64,000 bases of DNA from an uncultured Granulosicoccaceae bacterium (GTDB lineage Bacteria > Pseudomonadota > Gammaproteobacteria > Granulosicoccales > Granulosicoccaceae), in contig CALFCF010000004.1 in NCBI GenBank assembly GCA_937951345.1, positions 1-64,000 of the forward strand, read 5' to 3'. The position numbers and the translations under genes are program-made. Position 1 is the stretch's first letter, and each line of letters starts with the position of its first letter. Shown here piece by piece: positions 48,074 through 55,567 of the stretch. Under the pieces are notes generated by a model. It saw only the letters and a list, made by a program, of their open reading frames with translations. It had not been told where the DNA came from and made no database searches.

Positions 48074-50314
48074 ATGAACCGCGATTGCAAACATACATTA
48101 CTCAGAACAGTGCTGCCTATGTTCGGTATCCGAAAAGGACGAGCAGCAGTGGACGGCATTCGCGCAGGGTACGTCGTATGTATAACGTTATTGTTGCTTG
48201 CTGTTGCACCCAATCTAACCGCCCAGTCCGGGCTCACGTTAGGTAACACAAGCAACACAAACCTCAGCTCCAGCTCATCGTCCACATCAGGTATGTCGGG
48301 ACAATCTGGATTGTCAGGCCTGCTCGGCGATAATTCAGCATCCGAATTACTCGATCCTGAAATTGCTTTCGTTATGAACGTTGTTCAGCACGAAGACAAT
48401 ACTGCGGTTGCAACATTCAAAATTGAAGAAGGTTACTTTCTCTATCGACACCGTTTCAACGCATCAACTCCAGACGAAAATGTCTCTGCAAAAATCACTT
48501 CGCTGACACCGGGCAAAAAGAAGCATGATGAATTCTTTGGTGAAGTTGAAATTAACCGTAACCAGGCGGTTGCCGAAATTGCGTTCCAACACAAGGGTGA
48601 GCCAAGAGAAGTTGCGCTTGATATCAGTTATCAGGGTTGCGCGGACATCGGTATTTGTTTTCCCCCGCAAACCAAACGCGTAAGCTTCACACTTGCATCA
48701 GCTGATACCGGCGACATCGTGCCGGGCGTGGTGGGATCTGCAGCAATCACAGACACACCTGGACCGGGTACAGGCTCCGGCCTGCTCAGCGGTGACAATA
48801 CCGTTGCATCACTCGCCAATACAGCTGCGAACGGCAACTCGGCCACCAGCATCACAAATGAAGCTGCAACCGGCAGCACTCTGGGTCTGTCCGAACAGGA
48901 TCGTCTAGCTAACACGCTGGGTCAAAGCAGTCTGCCTTTTATATTCCTGTTGTTTGTTGGCCTGGGCCTTCTACTGGCATTCACACCTTGTGTTTTACCG
49001 ATGATCCCAATTTTATCGGGACTTATCAGCGGACAAAACAGTGACAATATGACCACACGAAAAGCGACCGGCTTGTCGATCGTGTACGTCCTGGTGATGG
49101 CCACTACATACGCTCTGGCGGGTGTTGCAATAGGTTTAACAGGTGCCGGCATTGGCTTTCTGCAAAACCCCTGGGTACTAAGTGCATTTGCGGTACTACT
49201 GGTTCTGATGTCTTTATCGATGTTCGGGTTTTATGAGCTACAGATGCCAGTTGCACTGCAAAACCGTCTGAACCGTATCGGCAGCAGTCGAAAAGGTGGC
49301 TCTGTCGCCAATGTTGCATTCATGGGTTTCCTGTCCGCATTGATTGTCGGCCCGTGTGTCACAGCACCACTTGTGGGTGCATTGATTTTCATTGCAGATA
49401 CCGGTGATGCGGTAGTCGGCGGCACTGCTCTATTTGCTCTCGGTCTTGGTATGGGTATACCGCTGGTACTGGTGGGAGCTTCATGTGGACACTTCCTGCC
49501 TAAAGCAGGTGCATGGATGCAACAGGTCAAAGCTTTCTTCGGTGTGATGTTGCTGGCAATGGCAATATGGATGCTTTCGCGCTTCCTGCCAATACAGGCG
49601 ATTCTTGCTATGACAGCCGCACTCGCAATCGTATGTGGCATCTACATGGGCGCACTTGATAACCTGGCACCAGACAGCAGCAATGCTCGTCGTTTCGCGA
49701 AGGGTACCGGGATTCTCACGTTACTGTATGGTGCTGCCTTGTTGTTCGGCGCACTTTCAAGCGGTAACAGCCTGATCTACCCGTTACGCAATTTCGCACT
49801 GGCTCCGCAACAAACCGTAATCAATGAATCCGGAACACTGGTTTCAACAGCAGCTCATAAAGAGCTTGATTTCGTAGCTGTAAAGAGCGTTGATGAATTA
49901 GATGCGTTCATAAAAACAGCTGGTCAGGCAGGACAACCGTTAATTCTCGACTTCTATGCTGACTGGTGTGTGTCCTGTAAAGAAATGGAAGCGTTTACTT
50001 TCACAGATCCTATGGTCATGGAGCAAATGCAAAAGGCCATGCTGTTGCGTGCAGATGTGACCAAGAATGACAAACTGGATCGCGAGCTGTTAAAGCGGTT
50101 TAAACTATTCGGCCCACCGGCAATTTTATTTTTCGCGCCTAACGGTGAAGAGACACGCAATGGTCGCGTGGTCGGCTTTATGAACAAAGAGAAGTTTCGC
50201 GAGCACCTGGTGCTTGTGTACAACGACATAGCCCAAACTATGCAGGCAGCTAATTTGCCATCAACCGAATCCACCGGGCAAGCCCGGCAGATCACTCAGG
50301 CAGCGACCTTCTAG
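48074..50314 (+). CDS. dsbD: Thiol:disulfide interchange protein DsbD
   Basis: DsbD passes electrons from cytoplasmic thioredoxin across the inner membrane to periplasmic reductases. The 746-residue protein has a signal segment (about 33-50), a Ser-rich stretch, and the periplasmic alpha domain with Cys189 and Cys195. A long Thr/Ala/Ser linker leads to the eight-segment membrane domain with Cys306 ('AFTPCVLPMIP') and Cys428 ('LIVGPCVTAP'). The C-terminal thioredoxin-like domain carries Cys632 and Cys635 (DWCVSCK). It is longer than the usual 570-620 because of the two low-complexity linkers. It is convergent with the AhpD-like gene. Confidence 0.95.
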   Translation: MNRDCKHTLLRTVLPMFGIRKGRAAVDGIRAGYVVCITLLLLAVAPNLTAQSGLTLGNTSNTNLSSSSSSTSGMSGQSGLSGLLGDNSASELLDPEIAFVMNVVQHEDNTAVATFKIEEGYFLYRHRFNASTPDENVSAKITSLTPGKKKHDEFFGEVEINRNQAVAEIAFQHKGEPREVALDISYQGCADIGICFPPQTKRVSFTLASADTGDIVPGVVGSAAITDTPGPGTGSGLLSGDNTVASLANTAANGNSATSITNEAATGSTLGLSEQDRLANTLGQSSLPFIFLLFVGLGLLLAFTPCVLPMIPILSGLISGQNSDNMTTRKATGLSIVYVLVMATTYALAGVAIGLTGAGIGFLQNPWVLSAFAVLLVLMSLSMFGFYELQMPVALQNRLNRIGSSRKGGSVANVAFMGFLSALIVGPCVTAPLVGALIFIADTGDAVVGGTALFALGLGMGIPLVLVGASCGHFLPKAGAWMQQVKAFFGVMLLAMAIWMLSRFLPIQAILAMTAALAIVCGIYMGALDNLAPDSSNARRFAKGTGILTLLYGAALLFGALSSGNSLIYPLRNFALAPQQTVINESGTLVSTAAHKELDFVAVKSVDELDAFIKTAGQAGQPLILDFYADWCVSCKEMEAFTFTDPMVMEQMQKAMLLRADVTKNDKLDRELLKRFKLFGPPAILFFAPNGEETRNGRVVGFMNKEKFREHLVLVYNDIAQTMQAANLPSTESTGQARQITQAATF

Positions 50315-50328
50315 CCTGCAACCTGCAA

Positions 50329-50871
50329 TTAAGCACCAGCGACTGGTGCGGCTGGCAACACCAAATCACTGTCGTTTATGTGGTTAAACGTATTGGTCAG
50401 GAAAATAGTCGACACCACCAGCACCAGATCCATCAGATTCTGATCACTCAAACCGGCCTGTCGTGCCTGTTCAAGCTGATCGGTATTCATCGGACCCTGT
50501 GCTCGGGCGAGATTTGACGTTAACTCCAACAACGCATCCAGTCGCACCTCACCTGTCATCTCTCCGCGTCGGACTGCCAACTGCTGAGACACATCAAGTC
50601 CTGCGGCTGTTGCTTTGGCGGTATGAACAGACAGACAGAATTCGCAGCGGTTAATCTCACTGACTAATAATTTGATTGCTTCGACTTCACGTTCGTCCAG
50701 ACTACAGGATGCGACTGATTGCTCCATCGTGAGATAGCTATCCAGCGCAAGCGAGCTGTTACCCATCTCCCGAAAAACCGGTGCGATTGCACGCTTACCG
50801 GTATGTGCCTGGAGTCGTTTCAACAGAGGCGCCGTCAACTCATCATCATTACACTGTTTGAGTCTGCCCAT
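50329..50871 (-). CDS. Carboxymuconolactone decarboxylase / AhpD-like protein
   Basis: A 180-residue protein of the AhpD-like fold with the redox motif 'EINRCEFCLSVHTAKATAAG' (Cys-x-x-Cys and a following His), as in alkylhydroperoxidase AhpD and uncharacterised peroxidase-related proteins. A role in peroxide or thiol metabolism is a family-level inference. The frame continues upstream to 50976, but ATG 50871 ('MGRLKQCNDD') gives a normal length. Only 14 bases separate its end from the dsbD stop. Confidence 0.85.
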   Translation of the reverse strand: MGRLKQCNDDELTAPLLKRLQAHTGKRAIAPVFREMGNSSLALDSYLTMEQSVASCSLDEREVEAIKLLVSEINRCEFCLSVHTAKATAAGLDVSQQLAVRRGEMTGEVRLDALLELTSNLARAQGPMNTDQLEQARQAGLSDQNLMDLVLVVSTIFLTNTFNHINDSDLVLPAAPVAGA

Positions 50872-51011
50872 AATATTTATCTGCCATTTGATGAATTCTG
50901 TTAGCTGCAGCGCAACAGGAAGAACAAAAACATTGTCGAAGCAAGGCACGACAAAGACGAGCCAATGATAAAACACGAATGAGAATCAATGCGAACAGGA
51001 ATCAATTTGGC
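50872..51011. other. Upstream region of the AhpD-like gene
   Basis: About 140 bases ahead of the AhpD-like gene. No confident promoter is seen. It ends at the first copy of the inverted mobile-element-like repeat. Confidence 0.4.
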
Positions 51012-51153
51012 TAGCCTGCTCAAAATTGAGATTGCGCGCTCAGGCAAGGCGTGTGTCGCTCGAGCAGCGCAGAACGGCACACAACGCAGAATCAGCGTGC
51101 AGGACTCGGCGTCCCCGACTAGGCGTCCCCGATCAATTTTGAGATGGCTTCTA
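51012..51153 (+). mobile_element. MITE-like repeat, copy A
   Basis: The core from TCAAAATTGA (51020-51029) to its complement TCAATTTTGA (51133-51142) is a near-identical, inverted copy of the element at 55356-55558. The right end continues ATGGCTTCTA, matching the AGAAG-type outer terminus of copy B followed by TA. The left outer end differs and instead reads TAGCCTGCTC, the start of the palindromic repeat seen near fis. Copy A has two GGCGTCCCCGA units where copy B has three, and lacks about 40 internal bases. It contains no gene. TA flanks suggest an IS630/Tc1-type non-autonomous element. Confidence 0.75.
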
Positions 51154-51238
51154 GTGATACTGTCGCCCGCAGAAAAACCCGCAAAGACGCGTGCAGAAAC
51201 TCTGAAAAGAAAAAAGTGTATGCATAAAGTACATGCAT

Positions 51239-51263
51239 AAAAAAGGGCTGCGTTAAGCAGCCC
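51239..51263 (-). terminator. Intrinsic terminator of the mini-ORF/hairpin transcript
   Basis: GGGCTGC and GCAGCCC (51245-51251, 51257-51263) form a 7-bp GC-rich stem with a 5-base loop, followed on the minus strand by six T residues. It ends the minus-strand transcript that comes from the SpeE-like gene or from the mini-ORF just ahead of it. Confidence 0.88.
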
Positions 51264-51331
51264 CCGTGTCTTGGCTGTTTGGTCAGCCAACATCGGGTGT
51301 GTCACACACCCCGACAGATTTACCTGTCAGG
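51264..51331 (-). ncRNA. Candidate structured RNA: three further hairpins ahead of the terminator
   Basis: Between the mini-ORF stop and the terminator, three stems follow each other on the minus strand. They are an 8-bp stem with one wobble pair (51331-51324 with 51317-51310), a perfect 7-bp GGGTGTG/CACACCC stem (51295-51311) and a perfect 7-bp TTGGCTG/CAGCCAA stem (51271-51290). The first two share two bases, so they may alternate. Together with the terminator this is four hairpins in about 95 bases, too regular to be chance. No Rfam family is recognised. Confidence 0.55.
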
Positions 51332-51382
51332 CTAAGCGTGCGCACCCAGGACTGACCAGCCCAGATTCAAAACACTAGACAT
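51332..51382 (-). CDS. 16-codon mini-ORF with an exceptionally strong ribosome binding site
   Basis: The ATG at 51382 opens a frame for MSSVLNLGWSVLGAHA and a TAG stop. It is preceded by AGGAGGTGATC (51395-51385), an 11-base perfect complement to the 3' end of bacterial 16S rRNA, with seven bases between AGGAGG and ATG. No other gene in the window has a site this strong. The peptide has no Cys and matches nothing I know. It could be a leader peptide, a small functional peptide or a ribosome-loading element of the RNA that follows. It lies 110 bases downstream of the SpeE-like gene. Confidence 0.55.
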   Translation of the reverse strand: MSSVLNLGWSVLGAHA

Positions 51383-51384
51383 TA

Positions 51385-51395
51385 GATCACCTCCT
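51385..51395 (-). promoter_or_regulatory. Maximal Shine-Dalgarno sequence
   Basis: AGGAGGTGATC pairs with the whole anti-Shine-Dalgarno tail of 16S rRNA. The optimal spacing to the ATG at 51382 decides the mini-ORF start. Confidence 0.8.
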
Positions 51396-51492
51396 GAGTA
51401 AGTTGCCATTGGAAACCTAAGCGTAGCACTTTCAACACCATTTTCCTATGTTCCCTGTGCTTTATTGCTCTATTTGGTGCGGTTTGCGTTGG

Positions 51493-52296
51493 TTATACCG
51501 AATACCAGCGACTCGCTCGGCACAGATGGTTTCTCGCCTGCGACATTTGCGTCTTATCCAGAACTTGCCGCGAGGTTTGTTCGAGCCAGCGTTTACGCCA
51601 TTGCGAGGTGCTCACCGGATCAGTCGAACGGTGCAGAACCTCTACACGATTGTCATACAATGGATGGCGCAGCGAGTATCCCGCCCCGACACACGAACTC
51701 GCGCGTGCGCTTTTATCGGCATCGATTGCCGGCCGCAGCACGTCAGCGATCGCCTGTTTTTCGCTCTTATTCACCGTGTTAACTACCAGTACTGAGTCTG
51801 GCAACAAAACAGACGCAAGCTGCCTGGACCAACCGCGATCAATATCCACGCTTCGCAGAGTATCTGCTTCAGCGTGACCAAATAAATCATCAATAACGAT
51901 GTCAAAGCCGTCGCCTTGATAATGCGGCAACCAATCTCTGACATCAGCGCACTGCAGCGTCACATTGTCGAACTTCGATAATCCAAACCAGCGTTGAGCG
52001 ATCTGAAGATGTGTCCGGTCAAGTTCCACTCCAACAATCTCGTCGATGTCCAACAAGGCCAGCAGCTGACGGATCACAGCACCGCCACCAACGCCCAGTA
52101 CTAGAACACGCAACGGATGTGATGAATTTAACAAAAAGCCCGGCAGTGTCAGCAAATCCCACAAGGCACCTGTAAAGACGTGACGCGAATTCCACTGGCT
52201 GTGAAAAATTCCATTACTATAAAGACGCACTGACTGACCAGCACCACGTACTTCATAGGTCACCCCGTTACGACGGGTTTGCCAGAGAACGGCCAT
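51493..52296 (-). CDS. Spermidine synthase-like (SpeE-fold) protein
   Basis: A 267-residue protein with the Rossmann core of polyamine aminopropyltransferases: 'LRVLVLGVGGGAVIRQLLALL', then the acidic strand end 'DEIVGVELDRTHLQIAQRWFG', 'VTLQCADVRDWL' and 'GFDIVIDDLFGHAEA'. The usual N-terminal beta domain is short, and the 'GG.D' gate residues of true spermidine synthase are not obvious. It is one of the many SpeE-like methyltransferase-fold proteins with unknown substrate. It is divergent from the lipoprotein gene and upstream of the mini-ORF on the same strand. Confidence 0.8.
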   Translation of the reverse strand: MAVLWQTRRNGVTYEVRGAGQSVRLYSNGIFHSQWNSRHVFTGALWDLLTLPGFLLNSSHPLRVLVLGVGGGAVIRQLLALLDIDEIVGVELDRTHLQIAQRWFGLSKFDNVTLQCADVRDWLPHYQGDGFDIVIDDLFGHAEADTLRSVDIDRGWSRQLASVLLPDSVLVVNTVNKSEKQAIADVLRPAIDADKSARASSCVGAGYSLRHPLYDNRVEVLHRSTDPVSTSQWRKRWLEQTSRQVLDKTQMSQARNHLCRASRWYSV

Positions 52297-52446
52297 TGCT
52301 TTTCTTGTGTAGAAGTTCCGGAATGCCCGGCAGTTTACCGTTATTGGGAATTCGGTATAGCGAAAAGCTGAAGCAATCGCTTATTTCTCCTCGCGTGCAT
52401 TTGCTAAAGTCCACGGGTCTCGCTGAAATAGTACACTTGGAAATAT

Positions 52447-53262
52447 ATGCACACGTCGCAAAAAATTCTTTGTTTTCTTTGCCTTACTGCAGTTTTGACT
52501 GCCGGATGCAGTGTTTCCTACACGAAGCAGGATCTGGCAACCGTTGATAAAGCACTGCGTACCGGCAATGCCGATCATTTACGCGGCAAACAACTCTACC
52601 TCTACCAGCAAAAAGAACGTAAGTCGCGCGTCGAGAAGGCTGCTATAAGTCGTGATCCGTCGAATCTTGATCGACTCGAACTGGTCATGTACAAGCGAGA
52701 GGTGCGACGACTGGAACGTGTGGCCGAAAAAGAGGAACTGACACGTCTTCGTCAGGCTGAGCAGCAACGCCAGGAAGCGAAACAGGTTGCAGAGCAACGT
52801 CGCCAGGAAGCTTCGCGGATCGCAGAAGAGGAACGCCTGGCCGCCATCGCCGCACAGGAAGAAAGACAACGTCTGGCTGATGAAGCCAAAGAACAACGCC
52901 GCATTGCCAAAGAACAGGAACGCCAACGCAAAATTGCTGATGCCGAGAGAATAAAACGCAAAATGGCCGAGCCGCTGCATGCTGACTGGAAAAGCGACAT
53001 GCAGGACCTGACAGTATTCCTAAAAGAAAAAGATTTCGAACCGGCTCATCGTTTGGTTGATGTCTATGCGCGTACCATGCAGTTCCTGGTTCATCTGGAA
53101 CCTGATGCCGATCAATTCAGTGATTTCTACGCGACGCTAACAGATTCTGAACAAATAGATCACCGCCGCCTTTTTCAGGACGGTACCGGGCGGGAGTTGC
53201 TGACTGAATTCTGGTCATCGCATGAACGCAGTGATCGAGTACCTTCACTGGGTAACAACTAA
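52447..53262 (+). CDS. Coiled-coil lipoprotein of unknown function
   Basis: A 271-residue protein with a lipoprotein signal (Leu-Thr-Ala-Gly-Cys, Cys21). Residues about 60-180 are one long charged helix with runs of Arg, Gln, Glu and Ala ('RQEAKQVAEQRRQEASRIAEEERLAA' is spread over residues about 112-140), almost certainly a coiled coil. A short globular C-terminus follows. No family is recognised. A periplasmic scaffold or spacer anchored in a membrane would fit, but this is inference. It stands alone between the SpeE-like gene and the ThDP enzyme. Confidence 0.8.
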   Translation: MHTSQKILCFLCLTAVLTAGCSVSYTKQDLATVDKALRTGNADHLRGKQLYLYQQKERKSRVEKAAISRDPSNLDRLELVMYKREVRRLERVAEKEELTRLRQAEQQRQEAKQVAEQRRQEASRIAEEERLAAIAAQEERQRLADEAKEQRRIAKEQERQRKIADAERIKRKMAEPLHADWKSDMQDLTVFLKEKDFEPAHRLVDVYARTMQFLVHLEPDADQFSDFYATLTDSEQIDHRRLFQDGTGRELLTEFWSSHERSDRVPSLGNN

Positions 53263-53628
53263 GAGCAACCCGAAGGAGCTGTTACCGGGCACCAGCAATA
53301 GGCTGGATGTGCCGGACTCCCCTCTCCCAACCCGCGCTCAAACAATCAGGCCAACGAGGCAAGCTGCCGCTGGTATCCCTTTGGCGTTTACCTGGCGCTT
53401 GCTTATCACAGATATCGTACGGCTACCGTACATCTGCTCAGCTGAACACGAACCTCTTCTCTCGTCGTTTCAAAAGGCGTAAATTCTATAGCTGACCTGA
53501 CTCAATACCCCGCGAATACCGCACGCGACTGAAGCGGATACTCATGCCGCGATAGCTGACTCAGGGTATCATCCGGGCTGGAACCTCTGTACCTTTGCAG
53601 TACGCTTAACTTTGCACTTACTCGAAGA
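53263..53628. other. Intergenic region between lipoprotein and ThDP-enzyme genes
   Basis: There are 366 bases with no gene I can support. Short open frames on the plus strand have no ribosome sites or family resemblance. No terminator or promoter is clear. Confidence 0.4.
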
Positions 53629-55359
53629 ATGAATCATTCATCCAGCGACATGAACGGTCTACCGGATCGCCACCACAATGAAGTCCCGGCTGCACCAAAC
53701 GGTGCAGAAGTGCTCGTCGCAACTCTTGAGCAACATGGCGTCGACGTGTGCTTTGCCAACCCGGGCACCTCTGAAATGCATTTCGTTGCAGCCCTGGATC
53801 GCAGCGAATCCATGCGCTCAATTCTCTGCCTGGCTGAAACAGTGGTTACAGGTGCTGCGGATGGTTATGCGCGCATGAGCAACAAACCCGGTATTACGCT
53901 TTTACATACCGGGCCCGGGCTCGGCAACGGCATAGCTAACCTGCACAATGCCAAGAAAGCACTTTCGCCTGTGGTCAATATTGTCGGTGAACACGCCACC
54001 TACCATATCGAATACGATGCACCTCTGACAGCAGATATTGAAGGTCTTGCCAAACCCGTTTCGCAGTGGGTGGGTACCTGCAAACAAGCTGAACAGGTAC
54101 AGAGCATGACCTGCGAGGCGTTACAGCAGGCAACCCGGCACCCCGGACGAGTTGCAACACTAATCTTACCCGCTGATGCAGCATGGTCTGCTACAAACGA
54201 AAAGACTCCGGATGATCCTCCTGCACTACACCGGGATACCAACGGGCCTATCGCCAACTCAGGTAAGGAACAATCGGTTGCTCAACGTCAACCAGGATCA
54301 CCCCCGTCGCAAGAGCAAGTTCAACACGTCGCCGAGATTTTAAAAACTGGAGAATCTGCGGTACTTATCCTTACCAGTAACGCGCTACAAGAAGCCGGAC
54401 TCGAGGCTGCCAGTCGATTGCAACAGGCATGCGGTGTGGATTTTCTGGCACAAACCTCGAACGGCAGATTACCCAGAGGCGCAGGACGGGTATTCGTGCG
54501 TCAAGTACCGTATCGTGTTGAAGATGCGTTGGCAATGCTAAAAGACTACAAACACGTTATACGTGTCTGTGCAAAATCACCTGTCGCATTTTTTGCTTAT
54601 CCTGAAAAACCGAGTTCGCTGGTTGCAGTTGATGCCAATATCGTTACGCTTGCCAGTGAATCGGAAGATGGTGTCGCTGCGCTACAGGCACTCGTTGCAA
54701 CAATGAATGCCTCAGACGTTGAACCCGTAAAAGAATCACGTCGAATACCGGCGCTGCCCACAGGCAATGCCGTCACCGGCAAAACGTTGGGCACTGTGTT
54801 GTGTCACTGCCTGCCAAAAGATGCGATTGTTGTCGATGAAGCCATAACCAATAGTGCGCATTTACCTGCAGCGACACGAGGAGCAGAACCGCATGACTGG
54901 TTGCAAATATGCGGCGGCGCGATTGGTGATGGCATGCCGTTGTCTACCGGTGCAGCAGTAGCCTGCCCTGATCGCCGTGTGGTGACACTGCAGGCTGATG
55001 GCAGTGGCATGTACTCGCTTCAGGCTCTGTGGACACAGGCACGGGAAAATCTGAACGTGACAACTGTCTTGCTGGCTAATCGCAGTTACGCGATTCTTAA
55101 ATACGAATTTCGTAACGTGGGTGCCCACCGGCAAAGTGCACAACGTCTGTCGCAATCCGATTCGAATCAAGGTGCGATCGATGGTGGGCAAACCGCACGT
55201 GATCTAATGGACCTTGATCGCCCGGTACTCGACTGGGTATCGTTGGCTCGCGGTATGGGGGTGGAGGCAGTGCAGGTACGCACTAATGATCAGCTACTGC
55301 TGGCATTGCAACAATCGTTCGCTTCCTCAGGTCCCAGATTAATAGAAGTATTAATGTAG
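53629..55359 (+). CDS. Acetolactate synthase-like thiamine diphosphate enzyme
   Basis: A 576-residue ThDP-dependent protein of the acetolactate synthase/benzoylformate decarboxylase group. The pyrimidine domain has 'FANPGTSEMHFVAALD' and the catalytic Glu in 'CLAETVVTGAADGYARM'. The pyrophosphate domain has 'CGGAIGDGMPLSTGAAVACP', the metal motif 'LQADGSGMYSLQALWTQARE' and 'VLLANRSYAILKYEF'. No small regulatory subunit is nearby, so true branched-chain acetolactate synthase is unlikely; a catabolic 2-oxoacid reaction is more plausible. It is convergent with a class V aminotransferase, with a mobile-element-like repeat between them. Confidence 0.88.
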   Translation: MNHSSSDMNGLPDRHHNEVPAAPNGAEVLVATLEQHGVDVCFANPGTSEMHFVAALDRSESMRSILCLAETVVTGAADGYARMSNKPGITLLHTGPGLGNGIANLHNAKKALSPVVNIVGEHATYHIEYDAPLTADIEGLAKPVSQWVGTCKQAEQVQSMTCEALQQATRHPGRVATLILPADAAWSATNEKTPDDPPALHRDTNGPIANSGKEQSVAQRQPGSPPSQEQVQHVAEILKTGESAVLILTSNALQEAGLEAASRLQQACGVDFLAQTSNGRLPRGAGRVFVRQVPYRVEDALAMLKDYKHVIRVCAKSPVAFFAYPEKPSSLVAVDANIVTLASESEDGVAALQALVATMNASDVEPVKESRRIPALPTGNAVTGKTLGTVLCHCLPKDAIVVDEAITNSAHLPAATRGAEPHDWLQICGGAIGDGMPLSTGAAVACPDRRVVTLQADGSGMYSLQALWTQARENLNVTTVLLANRSYAILKYEFRNVGAHRQSAQRLSQSDSNQGAIDGGQTARDLMDLDRPVLDWVSLARGMGVEAVQVRTNDQLLLALQQSFASSGPRLIEVLM

Positions 55360-55558
55360 AAGTCATGTCAAAATTGATTGGGGACGCCCAGTCGGGGACG
55401 CCTAGTCGGGGACGCCGAGTCCTGCACGCTGATTCTGCGTTGTGTGCCGTTCTGCGCTGCTCATTCTGCGCTGCTCATTTTACCGCGTGTAAACTGCGCT
55501 TCTCGAGCAACACACACCTTGCCTGAGCGCACAATCTCAATTTTGAAATAACTTCTAC
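55356..55558 (-). mobile_element. MITE-like repeat, copy B
   Basis: The 20-base ends read AGAAGTCATGTCAAAATTGA (55358-55377) and, from the other side, AGAAGTTATTTCAAAATTGA (55556-55537), 18 of 20 identical, with TA just outside each end. Inside are three GGGGACGCC(C/T)AGTC units and two copies of GAGCAGCGCAGAA (minus sense). Read on the minus strand it aligns through its whole length with copy A at 51012-51153. It starts within the last codons of the ThDP gene, so the gene's stop region is at the element border. No ORF inside. Confidence 0.8.
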
Positions 55559-55567
55559 TTATTGTTG

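Noticed and set aside
53222..53482. 86-codon frame after the lipoprotein gene
   Set aside because: It overlaps the end of the lipoprotein frame, has no ribosome site and no recognisable sequence.
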